A DNA stretch of 64,000 nucleotides from Nocardia fusca NBRC 14340 (GTDB lineage Bacteria > Actinomycetota > Actinomycetes > Mycobacteriales > Mycobacteriaceae). The stretch spans positions 124,001 to 188,000 of the forward strand of contig NZ_BDCU01000008.1 in NCBI RefSeq assembly GCF_001618425.1, in the 5' to 3' direction. Of the stretch, positions 47,136-56,161 are shown piece after piece. The notes beneath the pieces were generated by a model that was not told the DNA's origin, did no database searches, and was given only the letters and a program-made list of their open reading frames with translations. Within the stretch, counting starts at the first letter, position 1. The number at the start of each line of letters is the position of its first letter. Made by a program: the position numbers and the translations under genes.

Positions 47136-49046
47136 CTAATCCTCGGGCGCGTCCGGGAACGCCTGCTGGGTGTAACCGCCGCGCAGGGTGCCCTCGACAT
47201 AGGCGGCCTTGCAGGCCCGCCGGGCGATCTTGCCGCTGGATGTACGCGGGATGGAACCCGCCGGTACCAGAAGCAGGTCCCGCACCGTCACGCCGTGTCG
47301 CTGGGAAACCGCGGCACGTACCGCGTCTGCGATCGGCAGCGGATCCGCCTTACCGGCGCCCGGACCGCGCTCGGCCACGATCACCAGCTGCTCGGAGGCG
47401 TCGTCGGCGTCGAACTTCAGACCCGAATGGCTGCCCTGTGCGAACACCTCGGCCGGCAGTTGGTTGGCCGGTACCGAGAACGCCGCGACGAACCCGGGCC
47501 GCAGCGCACCGTTGGCCTCCTGCGCGGAGAACTCCAGGTCCTGCGGGTAGTGGTTACGTCCATCGACGATCACCAGGTCCTTGACCCGGCCGGTGATGTA
47601 GAGCTCGCCGTCGAAGTACACGCCGTAATCGCCGGTCCGCATCCAGTGCGCGTCGGGCGTGGTGCCCGCGGCGTGGCTGCCCTCGGCCAGCGGGGTGACG
47701 ATCTTGTTCTGGAAGGTCGCCGCGGTCTCGGCCGCCCGGCCCCAGTACCCGATACCCATATTGTTGCCGTGCAGCCAGATCTCGCCCACGTGGCCATCCG
47801 GCTGCTCCCGGGCGTCACCCTCCACCGACTCCGGATCGACGATCACCGCCCACTGGGATCTCGCCACATAGCCGCAGCTCACCTGCGCGATCGCGTTCTC
47901 GGTGCCCGGCTCGACGCGCACCATGCGCCCGGCATTGAGCTCGGCACGGTCCACATAGGTGACCTTGGCCTCGTCCTCGGCTTTGGTCGCCGAGACGAAC
48001 AGGGTGGCCTCGGCCATGCCGTAGCACGGTTTGATGGCCGTCTTCGGCAGCCCGTAGGGCGCGAACGCGTCGTTGAACTTCTTCATCGACGAGGTGGTCA
48101 CCGGTTCGCTGCCGTTGATCAGGCCGATCACATTGGACAGGTCCAGCGATTCACCGTTCTTGGGCAGACCGCGCACGGCCGCGTGCTCGAAGGCGAAGTT
48201 CGGGGCGGCGGCGAAGGTGCCCGCACCGTCGGAGGCGGCGGCCAGTTCCTTGATCCACCGGTACGGCCGCCGCACGAACGACGCCGGCGACATGATCGTG
48301 ATGAACTTGCCGCCCACGGCCGGCAGGATTACCGTCAGCAGACCCATATCGTGGAACAGCGGCAGCCAGGTGACGCCACGGGAGTTCCAGTCGAGGTTGA
48401 TGGCGTCCACCATCTGCAGCAGGTTGGTGCCCACGGCGCGGTGGGTGATCTCCACGCCGGCGGGGGTCCGGGTGGAACCCGAGGTGTACTGCAGGTAGGC
48501 GATATCGTCCACCGCGATATCCGGGCGCGCCCAGCTGTCACCGACACTGTCGGGAATCGCGTCCACGGCGATGATGCGCGGCCGCTGCGCTGCGGGCAGC
48601 CCCCGGAAGAACTGGCGCACGCCGGCCGCCGCCGAACTGGCGGTGAGAATGGCCGACGGTTTGCAGTCACCCAGTACCGCGTGTAGCCGGTCGGTATGAC
48701 CCGGTTCGTCCGGATCGAACAGCGGCACCGCGATCGTGCCCGCATAGATGGCGGCAAAGAATGAGATCACATAGTCGAGTCCCTGCGGCGCGAGGACCGC
48801 CACTCGGTCACCGGGAGTGGTGACCTGCTGCAGGCGACCGGCCACCGCGCGCAGCCGGACCCCGAACTGTTGCCACGTCAGCTCGTGTACCTCGCCATCG
48901 CGCTCGCGCGAGTAGTCGATGTAGCGGTACGCCAAGGTGTTCGCGTCGTTACGGGTGTGCTTCTCGACGTGGTCGACCAGGGTGCGATCATCGGGAATGG
49001 TGATGTTCCCGTTCTCGTCCAGGTAGTCGTCGAAAGTCTCGTCCAT
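47136..49046 (-). CDS. fadD32: Long-chain fatty-acid AMP ligase FadD32
   Basis: 636 residues from ATG 49046, which has GGAGGAGAAGG just upstream; an earlier in-frame start is unlikely. It activates meromycolic acid as the acyl-adenylate and loads it on the Pks13 N-terminal carrier domain. The adenylate-forming signature is [17 protein letters not shown], with later [16 protein letters not shown] and the hinge region [20 protein letters not shown]. The FAAL-type insertion before the C-terminal domain is present. pks13 begins 107 bases downstream. Confidence 0.96.
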   Translation of the reverse strand: MDETFDDYLDENGNITIPDDRTLVDHVEKHTRNDANTLAYRYIDYSRERDGEVHELTWQQFGVRLRAVAGRLQQVTTPGDRVAVLAPQGLDYVISFFAAIYAGTIAVPLFDPDEPGHTDRLHAVLGDCKPSAILTASSAAAGVRQFFRGLPAAQRPRIIAVDAIPDSVGDSWARPDIAVDDIAYLQYTSGSTRTPAGVEITHRAVGTNLLQMVDAINLDWNSRGVTWLPLFHDMGLLTVILPAVGGKFITIMSPASFVRRPYRWIKELAAASDGAGTFAAAPNFAFEHAAVRGLPKNGESLDLSNVIGLINGSEPVTTSSMKKFNDAFAPYGLPKTAIKPCYGMAEATLFVSATKAEDEAKVTYVDRAELNAGRMVRVEPGTENAIAQVSCGYVARSQWAVIVDPESVEGDAREQPDGHVGEIWLHGNNMGIGYWGRAAETAATFQNKIVTPLAEGSHAAGTTPDAHWMRTGDYGVYFDGELYITGRVKDLVIVDGRNHYPQDLEFSAQEANGALRPGFVAAFSVPANQLPAEVFAQGSHSGLKFDADDASEQLVIVAERGPGAGKADPLPIADAVRAAVSQRHGVTVRDLLLVPAGSIPRTSSGKIARRACKAAYVEGTLRGGYTQQAFPDAPED

Positions 49047-49233
49047 TCCTTCTCCTCCGAGGCGCACGCGGCAACGGCACGATTGCCGTTATTTACTGTG
49101 TGGCCCCGACTCGCTTTCGCCGCGGGTGCTCTCCATTCGAGAACCGACCCTGCGGGTTCTGGGTGCGGTCTGCGCGGTGACCGCTATCGGCTAGATGTTC
49201 TCAAACCAGAGACATGTTACAGAGACGAGCTTC

Positions 49234-50253
49234 TCACTCCTCCCGGAGCAAGGGAATCACCGGCGCGAACGCGTCCATCTGGGTGGGGAAAATTCCCACG
49301 TAGGACATGCCGGTGAGCTGCCGCACACGGCGCATCTGGTCGGCGATCTCCTCGAACGTGCCGATCGCCACATACGGCGAGCTCAAGATCTCCTCGACCG
49401 AGAGCTCGACATCGACTTCCAGGTCCGGATGCAACCCGCGCTCGATGGCCGACAACGCCATCTCGGCGGTCTTCTCCCGGTCGTCGGTGATGACGATGGC
49501 CGTGATCGCCCAGTTCAGCTCGATCTGCTCGAACCGGTCCCCGGCGGCCTCCTTGATCAGGTTCACCTTCTCGATGGTCTTGTCGAGGGTGATCCCCGAG
49601 AGCAGACCTTTACCGTTCGATGTGGTGACCGGAACGATCGAGATGATGTCGGCGTGCTTCGCGGCGAGTTTCAGCATCCGGGGACCGCCGCCTCCGGTAC
49701 ACAGCGGCGGCCGCGGGCCCTGCCGCGGCCGTGGGGTCCCCTTGACACCGTGCACCTGGTAGTACTTGCCCTCGAAGGTGCATTCCTGACCACGCAGCAG
49801 CGTATCGAGAATGGTCAGTGTTTCGTCGAGCTTGGCCAGTCGCACCCCGGGCCGGTCGTAGTCCAGCCCGGCGGCCTCGAACTCGTCGGCCTTCCAGCCG
49901 GCCCCGATGCCCACCTCGAGCCGGCCCTTCGACAGCACATCGATGGTGGCCAGATCCTTGGCCAGCACCACGGGGTGCCGAAAACCGTTGGCCAACACCG
50001 AGGTACCGAGGCGGATCCGGTCGGTGGCCTGGGTGAGCGCACCCAGGGCCGCGATCGGGCCGATCTGGTCACCGAGATGATCGGGCACCACGAAGGTGTC
50101 GTAGCCGTACTCCTCGGCCTGCTGCGCCGTCTGGATGAACTTGCGGGCGCCGCCCTCCTGCTTGTTTCCCTCACCCGCGGCCGCGAAGCGGAACTTACGC
50201 AGCGGGGTGCCCAGCGCGCTCAACTCATCCACCGGTGCGGCGGCTTCTGTCAT
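49234..50253 (-). CDS. LLM-class F420-dependent oxidoreductase (TIGR03621-like)
   Basis: 339-residue luciferase-like enzyme. RKFRFAAAGEGNKQEG near the N-terminus and GYDTFVVPDHLGDQIGPIAALG, TSVLANGFRHPVVLAKDLAT and VGIGAGWKADEFEAAG are F420-pocket segments of this group. It sits between fadD32 and the cutinase gene, which are neighbours in M. tuberculosis, so it is an insertion in the conserved order. Substrate unknown; a link to mycolate metabolism is only positional. Confidence 0.88.
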   Translation of the reverse strand: MTEAAAPVDELSALGTPLRKFRFAAAGEGNKQEGGARKFIQTAQQAEEYGYDTFVVPDHLGDQIGPIAALGALTQATDRIRLGTSVLANGFRHPVVLAKDLATIDVLSKGRLEVGIGAGWKADEFEAAGLDYDRPGVRLAKLDETLTILDTLLRGQECTFEGKYYQVHGVKGTPRPRQGPRPPLCTGGGGPRMLKLAAKHADIISIVPVTTSNGKGLLSGITLDKTIEKVNLIKEAAGDRFEQIELNWAITAIVITDDREKTAEMALSAIERGLHPDLEVDVELSVEEILSSPYVAIGTFEEIADQMRRVRQLTGMSYVGIFPTQMDAFAPVIPLLREE

Positions 50254-50422
50254 GAACTCATGCTCCTGGATATCGGAAGTCTGCGCATCCCGTGCCGGCG
50301 CAGGGCCCGGGATGCGCGATCACCAGCGCACTTTACAGCCTGCCAGGCAGCGGGGAACACGCTGACTGCGGTGAATTGTCACAAGACGGCCGCAACGGCG
50401 TCGTCTGCCCCGTATCCGCGGA

Positions 50423-51415
50423 TCACGAGTGCGGCGGAGACGGCGCGCCGCCGACCAGACCGACCGCCCAGTCGGCCGCCCACTGGGTGGCGGTCGTACC
50501 GTCCGGGTCCACCACGAAGTTGTGGTAGAGGCTGTGTACCGGGTTGCCCACGGCCTGCGCGAGGGTCCCGAGACTGCCGAGAATATTCGCCGGACTCAGC
50601 GCGTTGCGGGGCGCGTCGCAGATCAGGTCACCGGGCGCGCAGATCGTGTACACCCGGTCGGCCAATTCACCGAAACCCTCCTTGCGGACGCCGGTCATGG
50701 TGATCCCGGGAACGGTCAACCCGGCCAGCGCCACCTCCGCGCCCACCCCGGGCGGTGGAGTGCCGACCTGGATCGGCTGACCGTCACCGGTCTCACCGGA
50801 CCGCCGCCCGTCGGCGATCAGGGCGACCCCGAGCACCCGGTCGGCGGGAACCGGACCGTTGCCTTTGCCGATCTGTTCGGCGATATCGCCGACGATCACC
50901 GCGCCCTGCGAGAACCCGGCCAGCACATAGGTGGTGAGCGGGCACTCCTGGTGGCGCTGGGTCAGGAAATCGAAGGTCCGCCGGCTGCCCTCGGTGCGAC
51001 TGGCGTTGTAGGAGGCCTGACCGTCCGGCGGAATAGCGATCGGATTGGAGAACTGCGCGATGTAGGGGACGGTGTAGACGTCGACCCGGCCCGCCGGGAA
51101 CTGTTCCCGGACCGGATTGCTCACATTGAGCATCAGCGAGGCCGGGTTGGCCGTCGGGTTGTACGGGTCGTCGGTGCTGTTGGACTCCCAGGTGCCCGGC
51201 ACCGAGATCATCTGCACATCCGGGCAACTCGCGGGCTGACTGGTCGGCTCCCCGGGCCCCGGCTCGGGACCCGGGCCCGGCCCGGGTTCCCGCAGGCAGC
51301 CGGCCAGCAGATACCAGAGCAGGATCACGATGACGAGCCCGACGACTCCCACCGCGAGCAATGTCAGACAACCCTTCGGCCGGGACCGACGGGACCCGGT
51401 ACGTCCTCTACTCAT
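50423..51415 (-). CDS. Cutinase-family lipase, Rv3802c-like
   Basis: 330 residues with an N-terminal membrane anchor (about 17-39) and a Pro/Gly linker, then an alpha/beta-hydrolase domain. The triad is Ser169 (GFSQGA), Asp263 (CAPGDLICD) and His294 (NPVHSLYHNF), with the same spacing as Ser175/Asp268/His299 of Rv3802c, a phospholipase/thioesterase essential in mycobacteria that affects envelope lipids. Cysteine pairs suggest disulfides outside the cell. A DUF732-type lipoprotein gene ends six bases upstream, so the two form an operon. Confidence 0.9.
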   Translation of the reverse strand: MSRGRTGSRRSRPKGCLTLLAVGVVGLVIVILLWYLLAGCLREPGPGPGPEPGPGEPTSQPASCPDVQMISVPGTWESNSTDDPYNPTANPASLMLNVSNPVREQFPAGRVDVYTVPYIAQFSNPIAIPPDGQASYNASRTEGSRRTFDFLTQRHQECPLTTYVLAGFSQGAVIVGDIAEQIGKGNGPVPADRVLGVALIADGRRSGETGDGQPIQVGTPPPGVGAEVALAGLTVPGITMTGVRKEGFGELADRVYTICAPGDLICDAPRNALSPANILGSLGTLAQAVGNPVHSLYHNFVVDPDGTTATQWAADWAVGLVGGAPSPPHS

Positions 51416-51421
51416 CGGCTA

Positions 51422-51967
51422 TCACTGGCAGTAGTGCGCTTTGGCGGTGCTGATGTAGATCTGACCCGCCTGCTCCACCGGCATCTTCGCGGGATCGAAC
51501 GACGGATCCGAACCGGCCATCGCGTTCACGAACGTCGCCATATCGGCATCGGAGGTCCCGGCGGCCACACCCTGGCAGACGTAGTTGCCGATACTCAGCG
51601 CGATATCCGGGGAGGACGGGGTGACACCCTGCTTGGCCAGCTCGTCGACGAAGGTCTGCTCCTTCGCGCCGAGATGCCCGGTATCGGTTTCCTGCGGCGG
51701 TACCGGGGCGGGACGCTCCGGCTCCTCGGCCGGAGCCTCGGGTTCGGCCGGCTGCTCGGGCGCGGGCGTCTCGCCCTCCGGCGCCGGCGCCGGGGCCTGG
51801 CTCTCGCTCGAGGGCGCGGGAGCCGCACTCGCGGACGTGGTGCCGGCCGAAGTCGACAGCGTCGGGGTCCCGGTCGCGGTCGAGTCGTCGTTGCCGCAGC
51901 CGGCGAGCAATCCGGCGGCCGCCACGGCCGCCACCACTCCGAGCAGTGTGCCTCGGGTCCGATACAT
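51422..51967 (-). CDS. DUF732-type secreted lipoprotein
   Basis: 181 residues from ATG 51967 (ATG 51976 possible). A lipoprotein signal with lipobox LLAGC puts the acylated Cys near residue 23. A Thr/Ser/Ala/Pro/Glu linker follows to about 90, and a small helical domain (about 95-181) with FVDELAKQGVT, IGNYVCQGVAAG and a C-terminal HYCQ gives one likely disulfide, the DUF732 pattern. Function unknown. It precedes the cutinase gene by six bases and probably acts at the outer face of the membrane. Confidence 0.85.
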   Translation of the reverse strand: MYRTRGTLLGVVAAVAAAGLLAGCGNDDSTATGTPTLSTSAGTTSASAAPAPSSESQAPAPAPEGETPAPEQPAEPEAPAEEPERPAPVPPQETDTGHLGAKEQTFVDELAKQGVTPSSPDIALSIGNYVCQGVAAGTSDADMATFVNAMAGSDPSFDPAKMPVEQAGQIYISTAKAHYCQ

Positions 51968-52284
51968 ACATTCCATCCTGTGTTCCGGCGCACGGATGCG
52001 CGGGTTCACGGCCGCTCGAGTCGGGGCCGCCGAACCACTGGGTTGACGGTCGGGTGTGCGTCCCGGCCCGGCGGGTTGGCCCGGGCCGCGACCCCCGAGG
52101 GTAGTACTAGACCCGGAATCCCCGCTGGACTGGCCGGGCGAGCAGGTTCCGATCGACCCGCTTCGGGCGAGCGGATCGTGCGGTGAGCGGGTGGATCGGT
52201 AATGGTGGAAAGCCATGGGACGAGGTGGAGGTCAGAAAACTCGCCCGGGTGGTAGCGGCTCACTTGCGCTGGCGGGGGTGAGCT

Positions 52285-52379
52285 CACCAGCGAAAGCCGG
52301 AGGGTGAGCTCACTCACGAAGGCTGGGGCGTAGACCCACTCACGAAGGCCGAGGCGTCGACCCACTCACGAAGGTGCTG
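52285..52379. repeat. 26-bp tandem direct repeat, four copies
   Basis: Copies begin at 52285, 52311, 52337 and 52363. The two central ones share CACTCACGAAGGC and ...GACC; the outer two are more diverged or truncated. There is no spacer between copies, so it is not a CRISPR array. Confidence 0.8.
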
Positions 52380-52408
52380 TGTTTTTTGGCGCCGCCTGCG
52401 GCGGCGCG

Positions 52409-52505
52409 GGGTTGAGGCCCCCTGGGTCTCGCCGTTTCGGCCTCGAGACTCGAGCCTTCGGCTCATGCGCTTTCGAGGCCGAAACGGCGAGACGGGCCTC
52501 AACCC
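52409..52505. repeat. Long inverted repeat
   Basis: A perfect 21-bp inverted repeat (52426-52446 with 52473-52493), extended outwards by a further 12 bp (GGGTTGAGGCCC with GGGCCTCAACCC) after a 5-base bulge on the left. The loop contains a small hairpin GAGCC/TTC/GGCTC. Confidence 0.9.
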
Positions 52506-52521
52506 TTTGGAGGTGTCTCGT

Positions 52522-52549
52522 AAAACTCGACGCATACGGGTTGCGTCGA
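52522..52549 (-). terminator. Probable intrinsic terminator of the LGFP mycolyltransferase
   Basis: Read on the minus strand, TCGACGCA pairs with TGCGTCGA around a 7-base loop and is followed by GTTTTA, so it has a short U-run. It is about 120 bases downstream of the stop codon. Confidence 0.65.
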
Positions 52550-52669
52550 CATTCGATGTCCGGGTCGGCAGGCGGGTGCGCGCGCGAGTAGCAAACCGCT
52601 GCCGCGCTCTGGGCCGCAGTAGGCCGCGCCCCATGTATGGGGTGATGCGTATCACTGCGCACCTACCGG

Positions 52670-54529
52670 TCAACCGTGCACTTCGGTCCGGTTGTCCCGG
52701 ACAGTGATGAAGCCTCGTTGGAAGTTCTGCTGGAGCCCGCCCGGGATCGCGAACTCGTCGCTGATGGGGAAACCGATCCGCCCGGCCTCGTAACCTGCGT
52801 CACGCCAGGCATCCATGATGGGTCCGTCGCGGACCGCCCACGCGCCGGACATAGGGCTCCAGTAGATGCTGCCGCCCTCGAAGCGGGTGAATTGGCCGAG
52901 GTCTTTCAGCGGGGCCTGGGCGGCGGCCGGGAAGCCGAGCCGGCTGTTCTCGAAGCCGAGTTCGGCGTACTTGGCCAGGATCATCCCTTCGACGCGATGT
53001 ACGCCGGTGGCGGGACTGAAGTAGAAGGGCCCGCCTTCGAAGGACTGGACCGCGCCGTCGCGGTTCGGCGTCTGCACTTCGGGGCCGACCGGATAGCGCG
53101 CCGGGCCGCCCTCGAAGCCCTGCCTGCCCCATTCCTCGAGGATCGCTCCGCGCACCACCTGCGCGCCCGTTTCGGGGGTCCAGTAGAGCGAGCCGTGCTG
53201 GAACGGCTGGAAGCGGCCGCGGCCGTCCGGTAAAGGCTGTTCGGCACCGGTCGGCAGACCGAGGCCGCCACGGGGCCCGGCCGCCGCCTGGTAGCCCCCG
53301 CCGATCCGGCCGGCCACCGGATGCGCCCCGGTGTCCGGGGAGTAGAAAACGCGGCCGTGGCGGAAATCCTGAGCCAGCCCGCCGGGCACTTGATATTCGC
53401 CGGTGAGGCAGTCGCCGAGCCAGCCGTTGCCGCCGGCGACCGCGCCGATGGCGCCCGCCACCGCGCATTCGGGCTTGCCGGCCGGCACCTCGAGCGCGCC
53501 GGCGGCCTGCGGCCACGACTGCCGCATTTCGAAATCCCAGTACGGCCAGGTGTGGGTGCCCGCGGCGCGGTAGTTCACGGTCGCGGGGATTCCCAGCTCG
53601 CCGAGTTTGTCCACGAAGTTCTGTGAGGTCAGCAGAGCCAGTGTCTCCAGGCCCATCCCGAACATATTCGTGCTCACCCCCGGGATTTCGCTGCCCTCGT
53701 CGTGTTTGCCGGAGGCACCGGTCCCGCTGGAGATGTAGAGCGATTTACCTTTCAGCCGATCGGCGAGCAGCAGCGGATCGTGTTCTTCCCACTGCGGGCT
53801 TCCGGGCGGTCCCCACATGGCCCCGGAGTCGAAGCCACCCGCGTCGGCCATTGCCAGCCGAATAGCCTGTGGCATACCGAGGCTGGTGGTCGTGAGAAAA
53901 CCCGAATAGGAGGCGGCGTATTTCACGAACTCCGGATTGCGCGCGGCCAGGAACATTGCGGCCGTTCCACCCATGGACAGTCCGGCGATTCCCCTGGTCG
54001 AGGTGGCGCGCCACTGACTCTCCAGCAGCGGGGGGAGTTCCTTGGTGAGAAAGGTCTCCCATTTGTAGTTCTTACCGTTGTCCGGTTGCAGCCAGTCGGA
54101 GTAGAAACTCGATCGGCCGCCGACCGGTAGCACCACGGTCGTGTTCTTGTCGGCGTAGAAATCCACCGCCCCGGCGTCCTTTATCCAGCCGTTCTCGTCG
54201 TCGGCGGCACGCAGGCCGTCGAGCATGTACAGCACCGGGAACTTCGCGTCCGGCTGAGTATTCCAGTCCCGGGCGAGCAGCAGACGCACCTGGATCGGGA
54301 CGCCCATGGCGGGCGAGTCGACCCAGACGGCCACATCACGGTCGGTGTGCCAGACCACATTCCGGATCGTGGCGGGGGACGCGGCAGCGGTCGGCTGGGC
54401 GAGGGCGGGGGCCTGCGCCGCGGCGAAGGGCAGCACCAGCGCGGCGGCCCAGGCCGTCAGCTGCCGCCGGGCGCGTCCGCGGGACCGGCCGACCGTCGTC
54501 CCCCGGTGTGCGCGTGTCATCCCTGCCAC
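52670..54529 (-). CDS. Antigen-85-type mycolyltransferase with C-terminal LGFP repeats
   Basis: 619 residues. A signal peptide (about 1-45) with Arg-rich start precedes an alpha/beta-hydrolase domain (50-350) with nucleophile GLSMGGTAAMF and histidine in GTHTWPYW. Five LGFP-type repeats of ~50 residues follow (about 365-615), with motifs such as GGPARYPVG, NSRLGFPAA and AGRIGFPIS; LGFP repeats bind the wall. The fusion resembles the corynebacterial PS1/Cop1 protein. It would transfer mycolate between trehalose mycolates and arabinogalactan. ATG 54520 or GTG 54529 are both possible starts. Confidence 0.92.
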   Translation of the reverse strand: MAGMTRAHRGTTVGRSRGRARRQLTAWAAALVLPFAAAQAPALAQPTAAASPATIRNVVWHTDRDVAVWVDSPAMGVPIQVRLLLARDWNTQPDAKFPVLYMLDGLRAADDENGWIKDAGAVDFYADKNTTVVLPVGGRSSFYSDWLQPDNGKNYKWETFLTKELPPLLESQWRATSTRGIAGLSMGGTAAMFLAARNPEFVKYAASYSGFLTTTSLGMPQAIRLAMADAGGFDSGAMWGPPGSPQWEEHDPLLLADRLKGKSLYISSGTGASGKHDEGSEIPGVSTNMFGMGLETLALLTSQNFVDKLGELGIPATVNYRAAGTHTWPYWDFEMRQSWPQAAGALEVPAGKPECAVAGAIGAVAGGNGWLGDCLTGEYQVPGGLAQDFRHGRVFYSPDTGAHPVAGRIGGGYQAAAGPRGGLGLPTGAEQPLPDGRGRFQPFQHGSLYWTPETGAQVVRGAILEEWGRQGFEGGPARYPVGPEVQTPNRDGAVQSFEGGPFYFSPATGVHRVEGMILAKYAELGFENSRLGFPAAAQAPLKDLGQFTRFEGGSIYWSPMSGAWAVRDGPIMDAWRDAGYEAGRIGFPISDEFAIPGGLQQNFQRGFITVRDNRTEVHG

Positions 54530-54615
54530 TCACTGTTTGTACCGCCGTGGCGTGCGGATACGCGGTAGGACGCGCGGACAGCAAACCAGTTCGTCACCGC
54601 CGTGCGGTCCCACGA

Positions 54616-54658
54616 CAACGGCGCCACCTGCTTCGATGCGAAGCGGGTGGCGCCGTTG
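54616..54658. terminator. Strong hairpin after mycolyltransferase gene
   Basis: CAACGGCGCCACC pairs perfectly with GGTGGCGCCGTTG (13 bp); the loop folds again (GCTTC/GAAGC). It lies 45 bases beyond the stop of the minus-strand gene at 54703. Confidence 0.8.
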
Positions 54659-54702
54659 GGGAGAACTATCGGTTCAGCGGCAACCGAATGGCGTGCCTTC
54701 GA

Positions 54703-55722
54703 TCACCAGCCGTTGGTGGAATCCAGGAACATCTTCCGCGAGGCGAAGAGCTGGCCCTCCCAGTACTTCCAGGAGTGGGTGCCCACGTTCGGGAAGTCGA
54801 AGTGGGCGTTGATGCCCAGCGTCTTCAGGCGGGCCTGGAAGGCACGGGTGTTCACCAGCGACAGCGCTTCCAGCGCCATGGCGTTACCGGTGTTGAACGC
54901 GCCGATCGCACCGGCCGGCTTGTCGTACGGGCCGGGCAGGCCGCTGGCCGCCGAGATGTACATGGGCAGACCACGCAGCTGCGGGGCGAACACGAACGGA
55001 TCCATCCGCAGCCACTGCGGGCTCCACGGCGCGGCCATCGAGTCGACGTTGAACTTGCCGGCGTCCAGCATGGCGATACGGATGGCCTCACGCATACCCG
55101 GCGCCGAGATGTTCAGGTAGCCGGAGTAGGCGGCGGCCGAGCGGAACTGGTCGCGATGGTAGGCGGCCAGGGCCAGGGCGGCGCTACCACCCATGGACAG
55201 ACCCGCGATCGCGTTGTTGGTCCGCGAGACGCCGTGGCCCTCGAGGAAGGCGGGGAGTTCCCGGGTCAGGAAGGTCTCCCACTTGTAGGTGAACTTCTGC
55301 CCGTTGGTGTTGCTGGGCGAGTACCAGTCGGTGTAGAAGCTCGACTGGCCGCCGACCGGCATGATCAGGGAGATGTTGTCGTTGCCGAACTGCTGCAGCG
55401 CGTTGGTCTCGAACGACCAGGCGTTGCGGTCGTCGCGGGCGCGCAGGCCGTCGAGCAGATAGAGCCCGGCGTTGCCGCCGCGCGCCGCCCACTGGACCTG
55501 GACCTTGATCGGGCCCATGCTGGAGGGAACCAGCAGTTCTTCGAAGGCGCCGCGCTTCACCGGTGCCGCGGGCGAAGCCAGCGCGGTCGGGGCCGCGATA
55601 CCTGCCGCGACGGGTAGCGCGAGCACTGCCGCACCGATAGCCAGAATCCGGTTACGCCAGCCGCGGGGTGCCCGCGACCGCCCGGTACTTCTCTTCGGGC
55701 CGGCTGCCCTGCCGAAACGCAT
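54703..55722 (-). CDS. Antigen-85-type mycolyltransferase (1)
   Basis: 339 residues with a signal peptide (to about residue 50, after ALASPAA) and a single Ag85 domain. It has LYLLDGLRARDD, the Trp/Tyr segment SSFYTDWYSP, the nucleophile GLSMGGSAALALAAY, the acidic-residue region near MALEALSLVNTR, and the histidine in GTHSWKYWEGQL. It is expected to transfer mycolic acids between trehalose monomycolate molecules or onto arabinan, outside the membrane. It is a monocistronic unit, with its own terminator downstream and a long leader upstream. Confidence 0.92.
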   Translation of the reverse strand: MRFGRAAGPKRSTGRSRAPRGWRNRILAIGAAVLALPVAAGIAAPTALASPAAPVKRGAFEELLVPSSMGPIKVQVQWAARGGNAGLYLLDGLRARDDRNAWSFETNALQQFGNDNISLIMPVGGQSSFYTDWYSPSNTNGQKFTYKWETFLTRELPAFLEGHGVSRTNNAIAGLSMGGSAALALAAYHRDQFRSAAAYSGYLNISAPGMREAIRIAMLDAGKFNVDSMAAPWSPQWLRMDPFVFAPQLRGLPMYISAASGLPGPYDKPAGAIGAFNTGNAMALEALSLVNTRAFQARLKTLGINAHFDFPNVGTHSWKYWEGQLFASRKMFLDSTNGW

Positions 55723-56161
55723 GAATTCTGCTCTCTTTCTGCTGTTGTGGCGTTGTCGCTACCGCTGTGCGGACAACACCCCGTTTCTCCTCGGCGGCGC
55801 CGGCGGCCGGGTCCCGACCTACCACTGGGCCGACAGCGCTACAACGATCTGGTCACAGATGTGCTCGCTGGACTTTATTCGACCCCATCGAGCCGAGCAA
55901 GGCCGTGCTGATCGGATGGCCGAAATCCGCCGCGAGAACCGCTGTGATCGCCCCGTGACGATACCTTGCCGGCGCGTTGATGTCTCGGCGGGCCGGGATA
56001 TTCCGCTGTTATCGAAATCGCGCTCCGCCCTGGCTTGTGTAACGGAATACCAACCGAGGACGAATTCCTATCGACAGCAGTGTGCCCGCCCGGAACGTTT
56101 CGTTCCGGGCGGGCACACTGCATCGGCACGGAGGCCCCGCGAATAGGACCCCCAACTGCCG
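55723..56161. other. Intergenic region between two mycolyltransferase genes
   Basis: 439 bases. The right end holds a perfect hairpin (56077-56121) terminating the upstream gene. The rest, with relatively A/T-rich patches near 55860-55900 and 56020-56070, presumably holds the promoter of the gene at 54703. No gene seen. Confidence 0.6.
56077..56121. terminator. Perfect 21-bp hairpin with TTT loop
   Basis: 56077-56097 is exactly complementary to 56101-56121, leaving a 3-base loop. It lies 41 bases after the stop of the minus-strand gene at 56162 and has no clear U-run. Confidence 0.85.

Larger units (their letters stand above)
51968..52669. other. 702-bp gene-free stretch with repeats and hairpins
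   Basis: Between the lipoprotein start and the stop of the LGFP mycolyltransferase there is no convincing gene. From left to right it holds presumed promoter DNA for the lipoprotein-cutinase pair, four copies of a 26-bp direct repeat, a GC hairpin (52390-52408), a long inverted repeat (52409-52505), a probable terminator (52527-52549), and a small palindrome GTGATGCGTATCAC at 52642. Confidence 0.7.

Noticed and set aside
52285..52379. Possible CRISPR array
   Set aside because: The 26-bp units are contiguous without unique spacers, they diverge at both ends, and no cas gene is nearby.
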